Source of the DNA: Candidatus Peregrinibacteria bacterium RIFOXYB2_FULL_32_7
GTDB taxonomy: Bacteria; Patescibacteriota; Gracilibacteria; UBA1369; GWF2-33-10
DNA length: 5,904 bases
Assembly (NCBI GenBank): GCA_001787465.1
Contig: MFXJ01000088.1
Coordinates: 1 to 5,904, forward strand
Direction of reading: 5' to 3'
Shown: positions 1 to 4,616 of the stretch, in pieces
Numbering within the stretch: position 1 is the stretch's first letter
How the letters are laid out: each line of letters starts with the position of its first letter
Made by a program: the position numbers and the translations under genes
The notes under the pieces: generated by a model
Told to the model about the DNA's origin: nothing
What the model saw: the letters and a program-made list of their open reading frames with translations, nothing else
The model's database searches: none

Positions 1-84
1 ATGTCAGTTCAATTCCATCCTGAAGCGTCCCCAGGACCAACCGATACCGAATATCTTTTTGATGAATTTGCGAAAATGCTATGA
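1..84 (+). CDS. carA: Carbamoyl-phosphate synthase small subunit, C-terminal end (partial)
   Basis: Only the last 27 codons and the TGA stop are in the window; the gene begins upstream, so the ATG at position 1 is very probably an internal Met. The peptide contains SVQFHPEASPGP followed by D-x-x-YLFDEF. This is the conserved end of the class I glutamine amidotransferase domain of CarA, including the HPE that supplies the His and Glu of the Cys-His-Glu triad. In the family, CarA hydrolyses glutamine and passes ammonia to CarB to make carbamoyl phosphate for pyrimidine and arginine synthesis in the cytoplasm. The usual partner carB does not follow; the next gene is on the opposite strand and converges. 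The terminal TGA sits exactly where CarA proteins end, so TGA is a stop here, not Gly as in Gracilibacteria/SR1. Identification is secure despite the short fragment. Confidence 0.9.
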   Translation: MSVQFHPEASPGPTDTEYLFDEFAKML

Positions 85-97
85 AATATCATTTCAT
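81..97. terminator. Small perfect inverted repeat over the carA stop codon (possible weak terminator)
   Basis: ATGAAAT (81-87) and ATTTCAT (91-97) are perfect reverse complements with a 3-base loop, and the left arm contains the TGA stop of carA. It lies in the 24-bp gap between two converging genes, where a bidirectional terminator is expected. The stem has only one G-C pair and no T-run follows on either strand, so it would be a poor intrinsic terminator. Confidence 0.25.
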
Positions 98-108
98 CTT
101 GATCTACC

Positions 109-609
109 TTATTTGTCTCGTTTCAAACTTGCTTTTGCTTCGCGAATAATTTTTGATAATTTATGAATATCATCGTAAAAATCCGGACTTTGAGGATCAA
201 GCACAAAAACTTGATTAAATATTTCATATAAAAGAAATTCTAAATGAGCAACGTTAATTTTCCCAAACGCATTAGGTCTTAAAGCGACTTGTAATTGTTT
301 GGCTTGCCGTTTTAACTCAAAGTCATAGTCGCTTTTAGAATTAACCATTTTTTGATTTAATACTTGCAATTTTTGTGCTAACTCTTGAATTTGTTTATTT
401 AGTTTTTTAATTTCTTCATCTTTATCACTAACTTGACCTTCTAATTCCACAATCCGCGCTTTACTTTCATCGTATATAGCATTATGACATCCCTCCCTAC
501 AAGCTCCCGTTATAGCAAGCAAAATCGCCATCCCATAAGCACAATACGGAGAAGTTAAAACCGATCTTTGCCTAGATACATCATTATCTTTTTTTGTTTC
601 ATTTTGCAT
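109..609 (-). CDS. Hypothetical coiled-coil protein with lipoprotein-like N-terminus
   Basis: I do not recognise this 166-aa family. Residues 1-21 are polar with Arg13 and Arg15, residues 22-36 are hydrophobic, and ITGAC ends at Cys37. That loosely satisfies the relaxed bacterial lipobox, although Thr rather than Leu sits at -3, so a lipoprotein signal or a short membrane anchor are both possible. Residues ~47-110 are Lys/Glu/Gln-rich with Leu/Ile/Val spacing typical of a coiled coil (repeated E-I-K-K-L and I-Q-E-L-like steps). Residues ~111-166 are predicted by eye to be a small helical tail (HLEFLLYEIFNQVF). The inferred topology is anchored at the membrane with the coiled coil outside. ATG at 609 is the only good start, because an in-frame stop lies at 616-618. 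No close Shine-Dalgarno is seen; an AGGTAGG lies about 25 bases upstream. The gene follows abiEii on the same strand but has promoter candidates of its own, so a functional link to the toxin pair is not implied. Confidence 0.7.
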   Translation of the reverse strand: MQNETKKDNDVSRQRSVLTSPYCAYGMAILLAITGACREGCHNAIYDESKARIVELEGQVSDKDEEIKKLNKQIQELAQKLQVLNQKMVNSKSDYDFELKRQAKQLQVALRPNAFGKINVAHLEFLLYEIFNQVFVLDPQSPDFYDDIHKLSKIIREAKASLKRDK

Positions 610-650
610 AAAAATCTAAAATTAAATAACCTACCTTCGTATCTAACGGA

Positions 651-679
651 ATAGTAACATGAATAAGGCAAAAAGTCAA
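651..679 (-). promoter_or_regulatory. Sigma70-type promoter with extended -10, upstream of the coiled-coil gene
   Basis: On the minus strand, TTGACT (674-679, 5 of 6 to consensus) is followed after exactly 17 bases by TACTAT (651-656, 4 of 6), preceded by TG-T, an extended -10. Transcription would start near 644, giving a leader of about 35 bases before the ATG at 609. The quality and spacing are better than most chance matches in this A+T-rich DNA. Confidence 0.55.
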
Positions 680-694
680 TTTAATCCATCAACC

Positions 695-703
695 ATTATA
701 TCA
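695..703 (-). promoter_or_regulatory. Second candidate extended -10 element (TGATATAAT)
   Basis: The minus strand carries TG-A-TATAAT (695-703), a perfect -10 hexamer with the TG extension. No good -35 is visible at 16-18 bases. It could be an upstream start for the 109-609 gene. A perfect TATAAT is not rare at this base composition, so confidence is modest. Confidence 0.33.
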
Positions 704-795
704 TTTCTTCAAACTAATTTTCACTTGATCCAATATATACACATATGTATCAATAAAATGAATATGAATATAAAAAAAGAAATTTCTCAAATTTT

Positions 796-1572
796 TCACA
801 ACACACTTTTCATATATTCAACAAATAATAAAACTCTTTTAGTGTCGCGCTTATTAAAGAGAAAATCTTCAAAATCGAATGCTAATTTAGAAAAATCCAA
901 ACTTTTTGATTTTTCTAAGATGTATTTTTTTAATTCAGCTTTATTTTCAACATCAATAGCTCTTTTTAAATAAACAAAATCTGGATTTACATTGAAAGAC
1001 ATTAAAAAAACAATATCATAAAAATCTCTTCCTTGCGTTCTTTTTCTTTGAAAAGCGGCATAAATCTTTTGAGCAAGTAAAATTGAAAGAGGCGTAACAT
1101 TAATTTCTGTAAATATCCCAAATTTATTTATTAACTTACGATCCGCTTTATAATCAAAATAATGAGGAACGGTATCAATTTGAATTAATAAAACTTCATT
1201 TTTATAAGGCGATATTTGATTTTGAAAAAGGATATCAGGAATTTTGATATAAGCTCTAAAAGCACTTTTAAAAACATTTCTTACCTCAACTTCAAATCCT
1301 TCTTTCCGCAATACATTTTTAATAATTAATGATAAATCTTCAAAATCAGCTTTTGTTAAATTAAAATTATCAAAATCTAAATCTTCAGAAAACCTGCTAT
1401 TATTATAAATAATTCTAAGAGCAGTACCTCCTAAAAAAGATAATTTATTTGCGTATTTAGAATCAAAAATAATTTCTAAAATTTTATACTGCAAATATTC
1501 TCTTAAAAGACTCCGTTTTTGATCGTGTAAATAAGGCGGAAACTGTAAAATTATTTCATTTAAATTAAGCAT
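796..1572 (-). CDS. abiEii: AbiEii/AbiGii-family nucleotidyltransferase toxin
   Basis: This 258-aa protein carries all four landmarks of the AbiEii/MenT-type nucleotidyltransferase-like toxins (DUF1814 type). They are GGTALR at 48-53, the R-x-S-x-D-x-D block (Arg60, Ser62, Asp64, Asp66), the third acidic strand QID (Asp133), and K-x6-R-x5-RD-x2-D (Lys169, Arg176, Arg182-Asp183, Asp186). The catalytic set appears intact and the length is typical of the shorter family members. In characterised relatives the enzyme transfers nucleotides (for MenT, to tRNA acceptor ends) and arrests growth, often as phage abortive infection; the target here is unknown. Its ATG lies inside the end of the antitoxin gene (overlap ATGCTTAA, 1565-1572). 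No Shine-Dalgarno precedes it, so expression by translational coupling from the antitoxin is likely. It ends before a 186-bp gap and no strong terminator is seen. The family call is near certain; activity is inferred. Confidence 0.95.
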   Translation of the reverse strand: MLNLNEIILQFPPYLHDQKRSLLREYLQYKILEIIFDSKYANKLSFLGGTALRIIYNNSRFSEDLDFDNFNLTKADFEDLSLIIKNVLRKEGFEVEVRNVFKSAFRAYIKIPDILFQNQISPYKNEVLLIQIDTVPHYFDYKADRKLINKFGIFTEINVTPLSILLAQKIYAAFQRKRTQGRDFYDIVFLMSFNVNPDFVYLKRAIDVENKAELKKYILEKSKSLDFSKLAFDFEDFLFNKRDTKRVLLFVEYMKSVL

Positions 1573-2185
1573 TTTTTAAAAAAATTAAAAATTTTTGCAT
1601 ACGTTTTTCTAATTCTTTATTTTGAAAAACATTTAAATATCTTAAAAACTTCTCTTCATTAAATTGAGATAAAAACTCTTCAGCATTAACTCTCATTTCA
1701 AAAAAATCATCTTCAGTTTTTAAATCACTATGAATATAAAAATAATCCAAAACTGTTTTCTCAATATCAGCCATATTATATGGAAGATTATTTCTGTCAT
1801 ATTTCACGAAATAGCCGAACATTAATGTCTCTTTCAAAGAATTATAAGTAAAATTAGCAACTGGAGTAAAAAACTCTGTTGTTTTTTTGCTTGTTGCAGA
1901 AGTTATCGTAAAAACACCTTCAGGAATTAAATTATAACATGACAATGCCTGCTCAAAAGAAATATATGAAGGACTATAAATTTTATTTGCTATTACAAAA
2001 AGACTATATTCATTAAGTTCTATATCAGAAAATATATAATATTTTTTGATAATTTTTTTTATATATTTTTTTTCTTGCCATTCAATTAATCTTCTTCTAT
2101 CAAAAGCGCTATCAACTTTTCTAATATCATTTAAAGAAAAAATTAAAAATTTACTTAAAGCGAATTTTAGCTCTAAAAATGTCAT
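1565..2185 (-). CDS. abiEi: AbiEi-type antitoxin / winged-helix transcriptional regulator
   Basis: The predicted protein has 206 residues. Residues ~14-53 form a winged-helix DNA-binding region (SLNDIRKVD, then RRLIEWQEKKYIKKIIKKYYIFSD). The AbiEi-like C-terminal part follows: IANKIYSPSYISFEQAL (65-81), the LIPEGVFTITSATSKKT block (86-102), a GYF strand, and MADIEKTVLDYFY (138-150), the family's I-A-x-x-EKAllD motif. AbiEi proteins are the antitoxin of the type IV AbiE toxin-antitoxin system and also repress their own operon by binding inverted repeats. The start was chosen at ATG 2183-2185 because MTFLELK leads straight into the first helix. The reading frame stays open to 2341, but that longer version adds 52 unconserved residues and would overlap the divergent exonuclease gene. 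A weak GAG Shine-Dalgarno lies about 8 bases upstream. The gene overlaps the downstream toxin gene by 8 bp, so they form one operon. Lys and Ile content is high, like the neighbours. Confidence 0.88.
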   Translation of the reverse strand: MTFLELKFALSKFLIFSLNDIRKVDSAFDRRRLIEWQEKKYIKKIIKKYYIFSDIELNEYSLFVIANKIYSPSYISFEQALSCYNLIPEGVFTITSATSKKTTEFFTPVANFTYNSLKETLMFGYFVKYDRNNLPYNMADIEKTVLDYFYIHSDLKTEDDFFEMRVNAEEFLSQFNEEKFLRYLNVFQNKELEKRMQKFLIFLKNA

Positions 2186-2188
2186 TAT

Positions 2189-2273
2189 ATTTCTCAAAGA
2201 TGTTATTTTTAACAACTTACAGAAATATAATATATTAAATCCTAAAAAAAGTAAATCTTTTTTATTTCTCAAA
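2189..2273. repeat. Direct repeat ATTTCTCAAA in the antitoxin leader (third copy after the toxin gene)
   Basis: The 10-mer ATTTCTCAAA (TTTGAGAAAT on the minus strand) occurs at 2189-2198, just before the antitoxin ATG, and at 2264-2273, upstream of the candidate promoter. It occurs again at 782-791, four bases past the toxin stop. Each copy has the small dyad TTT-N3-AAA. It may be a regulator-binding box, or the copy at 2189 may simply hold the ribosome binding site; the A+T-rich composition makes chance hard to exclude. Confidence 0.3.
2227..2255 (-). promoter_or_regulatory. Candidate promoter and operator of the abiEi-abiEii operon
   Basis: On the minus strand, TTTACT (2250-2255) and TATTAT (2227-2232, 5 of 6 to consensus) are separated by 17 bases. 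A start near 2220 would give a leader of about 35 bases. The perfect 10-bp palindrome TAATATATTA (2228-2237) overlaps the -10, where a self-repressing antitoxin could bind. On the other strand TATAAT (2226-2231) could serve as the -10 of the divergent exonuclease gene, although no convincing -35 accompanies it. The A+T-rich context lowers confidence. Confidence 0.35.
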
Positions 2274-2308
2274 AAAACATGTAAACTACAATTGATTTTA
2301 TTTTTAAT

Positions 2309-4603
2309 ATGACTCAACAGCCCTCCCTCTTCGACATTCAACCAAACGAATCATCCGCCTTCGTTTCAGTACTGGCGGACAGGCGTCAATTCATTGCCCT
2401 TGATATTGAAGCAACTGGCCTTAATCCTGAAAAGGAGAAGGTAATTGAAATTGCAGTAGTAAAATTTAATGATGAGAAAATCCTTGATACTTATCAAACT
2501 TTTGTAAATCCGCAAAAAGAAATTCCCAAAGAAGTTGTTCTTTTGACTGGCATCAAAGACTCTGATGTTGCAAAGGCTCCGCTTCTTTCTGATTTAAAAG
2601 ATCATCTTAAAAATTTTATTGGTGATCTGCCAATTGTTGGTCATTTCATTGAATTTGATATAAATTTTTTAAATTTTCACGGCTATGATATTAAAAATAA
2701 ACAACTTGATACTTGCGAGCTAGCAAGAATTATTCTACCAAACGAAGATTCTTATAATCTAGAAATGCTTGGACATCAATTCCATATTCCACACGAAAAC
2801 GCACATCGAGCCTTAGATGATACCCTTGCCTGCATAGAATTATTAAAAATTCTACGCGAAAAATTACAAACCGCACCACAGCAACTATGGGAACAAATAA
2901 AAAACATCCTGCAAAAAGGAAATTATTCCTGGAAAGAAGAATTTTTATTTATAAATTCAAAAATAAAATCAATGCGTACAGATGCTCCGCTGGAGCATCT
3001 CTGCATCGCTCCGCTGGAGCATCTCTGCATTGCTCCGCTGGAGCATCTCTGCATCGCTCCGAAATCATCAAATCCATCTCCAATTTCGCAACCGCTAATC
3101 CAAAAATTAATATCATTTCCTTACAACACCGATGACGCAGACCCAAACAATCTTCTTCATGCTCCATCATATTATTTTGATCAAAATAAATTTCAAAAAT
3201 GCCTAAAGAAAGACACTTTTTCTGAAATAGAAATTTTCTTTTTTCTAAAACTAATTTTCTTTCAGTATCAATTTGAAACTCAAAATACTGATCCAAACAA
3301 TATTCCGTCAAGATCAAATCTTCGTTTATATAATAAAGAAAAACATCTATGGTCAAAGGTTTGCCATAATTTTGAATCGCTAAGCCAAACTGAATTTTGG
3401 GCGGGAAAAAAGAATAAGGCTGAAATTTCTTGTTCGCATAATCTTATCTATGAATTCTTAAAAGAAAAAAATTCCGATTATATCAAAGCAAAAGAATTAA
3501 TAATTAATAATCCTGATGCATTCATAAAATATTTATTTTTAAATTTAATTGAAAACCTAACTTTAAACAAACTTGAATCATGTGATTTAGAAAAAAATTT
3601 GCATGACAAATTAACAATGTTATTCGGACTTCTAGGGATTTTTTATGAAGAAAATTTTGCGAATGTAAAATCAGAAATGATACTTGAATTACAGCATTTT
3701 AACACCAAAAAATGGCAGGAAATTACACGTCTTATTCAGGACATAACCGAACATTTTACACTAACCGAAAAATTAACGGAAAATTTTAACAAAATTATAG
3801 AAATAAATTTCGAAAAATATCTATATTCCATCACGCTAACTGAACAAGGAGATATTATTTTAAAAATCTATTCAAAAAATATTAATAATGAAATTCAAAA
3901 AATTAAAAACAGTTTCGAAAAAACTATTCTTCAATCAAATTTTCCTTTAACTGAAAATGAAAACGAATATCTAAAATCTATTTTAGGAAATAATGCGCAA
4001 TGCATTTACAAAAATAATATTGCCAAAATTGATTTTGAAATGATAGAGAACATAGAACTGATTGATTTCAAAAACTCTCAAACGGATTTTTTTATCTTAA
4101 CAACTTCAGATGCGAATGTGAAAAATATTTACAATCAACTACTGAAAACAATTGATTTTAAGGATAATCTTCTCCTTGGACAAAATCAAAACGGAAACAT
4201 GAAAAAACTACAAAACACATGGAAAGAAAATGAAATTTTAAATCGTATCCTAATTTGCAAATACGAATATTTCCCGCAATTTATTAATAATGAAAATCCT
4301 TCTTCCGTACAAACGCATTGTTTACCCGCCGAAGTTTCAACGAAGGAGGGCAATACGTCTCTATCATTAATCATCCACAAAATTCCTTTCGATAATTTAA
4401 AATCTCCAATCTACAAAATCTGGGGAGAGAAATTCGCAAATTCCTTTATAAATTTTTCTATTCCCAGAACAACTTTGCAAATAAAAAATGCTCTATTTCA
4501 TTTCTCCAAACTAAATGCGAACAAAAAAATCTTATGCGCTGATGAGCGAGTTACGAAATATAATGGAATTGTAATGGAGAATTTGAAAGGAATGATAAAT
4601 TAA
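2309..4603 (+). CDS. DEDDh 3'-5' exonuclease fused to a degenerate DinG-like helicase domain
   Basis: The protein has 764 residues. Residues ~27-186 are a DnaQ/PolIII-epsilon type exonuclease with an intact DEDDh set: Asp32 and Glu34 in DIEATGL, Asp117 in GHFIEFDINFL, His166 and Asp171 in HRALDD. Residues ~286-764 follow DinG landmarks but have lost the catalytic residues. SYYFDQNKF to FETQNTDPNN (287-331) matches the N-Y-L...W-L-x-T-x-T-GD segment. KAEISCSHNLIYEFL (370-384) matches the post-Fe-S 'vNHalL' strand. LIINNPDAF (397-405) stands where LIIDEAH is expected. LLLGQNQNGNMKKLQ (621-635) matches 'LLaQG.sG...kl', LIIHKIPF (687-694) matches 'viI.kLPF', and LQIKNALFHFSKL (723-735) replaces 'l.lkQgfGRlIR'. 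No Walker A and no four-Cys Fe-S cluster is present. The N-terminus QPSLF (4-8) resembles a beta-clamp-binding pentamer. Three palindromic repeats are translated within the gene. The likely role is DNA trimming in repair or replication, probably without helicase activity. No clear Shine-Dalgarno precedes the ATG. Confidence 0.9.
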   Translation: MTQQPSLFDIQPNESSAFVSVLADRRQFIALDIEATGLNPEKEKVIEIAVVKFNDEKILDTYQTFVNPQKEIPKEVVLLTGIKDSDVAKAPLLSDLKDHLKNFIGDLPIVGHFIEFDINFLNFHGYDIKNKQLDTCELARIILPNEDSYNLEMLGHQFHIPHENAHRALDDTLACIELLKILREKLQTAPQQLWEQIKNILQKGNYSWKEEFLFINSKIKSMRTDAPLEHLCIAPLEHLCIAPLEHLCIAPKSSNPSPISQPLIQKLISFPYNTDDADPNNLLHAPSYYFDQNKFQKCLKKDTFSEIEIFFFLKLIFFQYQFETQNTDPNNIPSRSNLRLYNKEKHLWSKVCHNFESLSQTEFWAGKKNKAEISCSHNLIYEFLKEKNSDYIKAKELIINNPDAFIKYLFLNLIENLTLNKLESCDLEKNLHDKLTMLFGLLGIFYEENFANVKSEMILELQHFNTKKWQEITRLIQDITEHFTLTEKLTENFNKIIEINFEKYLYSITLTEQGDIILKIYSKNINNEIQKIKNSFEKTILQSNFPLTENENEYLKSILGNNAQCIYKNNIAKIDFEMIENIELIDFKNSQTDFFILTTSDANVKNIYNQLLKTIDFKDNLLLGQNQNGNMKKLQNTWKENEILNRILICKYEYFPQFINNENPSSVQTHCLPAEVSTKEGNTSLSLIIHKIPFDNLKSPIYKIWGEKFANSFINFSIPRTTLQIKNALFHFSKLNANKKILCADERVTKYNGIVMENLKGMIN
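2354..2387 (+). repeat. In-frame palindromic element 1 (N-terminal extension of the exonuclease)
   Basis: TCCGCC (2354-2359) and GGCGGA (2374-2379) form a perfect 6-bp inverted repeat around 14 bases, followed by CAGGCGTC. It is G+C-rich, with codons (ctg, gcg, agg, cgt) unlike the A+T-ending codons around it. It encodes residues 16-26 (SAFVSVLADRR), between the putative clamp motif and the first strand of the exonuclease, where the family needs no sequence. The exact borders are estimated. Confidence 0.55.
2981..3061 (+). repeat. Triplicated 24-bp palindromic tandem repeat, translated in frame
   Basis: Three 24-bp copies (2984-3007, 3008-3031, 3032-3055) plus a 6-base partial copy (3056-3061) differ at a single base (T at 3031). 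Each holds the hairpin GCTCC-GCT-GGAGC; in the first copy the stem extends to GATGCTCC/GGAGCATC (2981-2999). It encodes three repeats of APLEHLCI (residues 226-249) in the linker after the exonuclease. It is much richer in G+C than its surroundings. The unit has no stop codon in any of the six frames. Confidence 0.95.
4313..4358 (+). repeat. In-frame palindromic element 3 (degenerate-helicase loop)
   Basis: Outer arms ACGCATTG (4313-4320) and CAATACGT (4351-4358) pair with one mismatch, and inner arms CCCGCC (4325-4330) and GGAGGG (4345-4350) pair with one mismatch. GTT/AAC sits in the centre. It encodes residues 669-684 (including LPAEVSTKEG), just before the conserved LIIHKIPF strand. It is a G+C-rich island and shares CCTTCGTT (on the reverse strand) with element 1 (forward), suggesting related origins. 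Confidence 0.6.
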
Positions 4604-4616
4604 AAGTTGCCTTTCA

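Noticed and set aside
779..795. AAATTT-CTC-AAATTT as a terminator after abiEii
   Set aside because: The stem is entirely A-T and too weak, and lies almost on the toxin stop codon.
659..973. Plus-strand open frame of 104 codons
   Set aside because: It covers the intergenic gap and the antisense of the abiEii end, shows no recognisable domain, and has the low-complexity composition of a shadow frame.
2046..2312. Plus-strand open frame of 88 codons
   Set aside because: It is antisense to the abiEi N-terminal coding region; Phe/Lys/Ile low complexity, with no family features.
2186..2341. Longer antitoxin starting at 2341
   Set aside because: The extra 52 residues are unconserved, overlap the start of the divergent exonuclease gene and cover its promoter region; MTFLELK at 2185 fits the family.
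2577..2584. GCTCCGCT, matching part of the 24-bp repeat
   Set aside because: It encodes AP-L in a normal conserved exonuclease segment (VAKAPLLSD); only 8 bases with no hairpin, so probably chance.
2949..3356. Minus-strand open frame of 135 codons containing CRDAPAE repeats, and a plus-strand frame at 2887-3135 containing SAGASLH repeats
   Set aside because: Both are alternative readings of the stop-free 24-bp repeat within the exonuclease gene; the DinG/exonuclease frame is clearly the real one.
4584..4616. TGAAAGG/CCTTTCA stem (7 bp) across the exonuclease stop as a terminator
   Set aside because: The loop is 19 bases and no T-run follows on either strand, so it is not a convincing intrinsic terminator.
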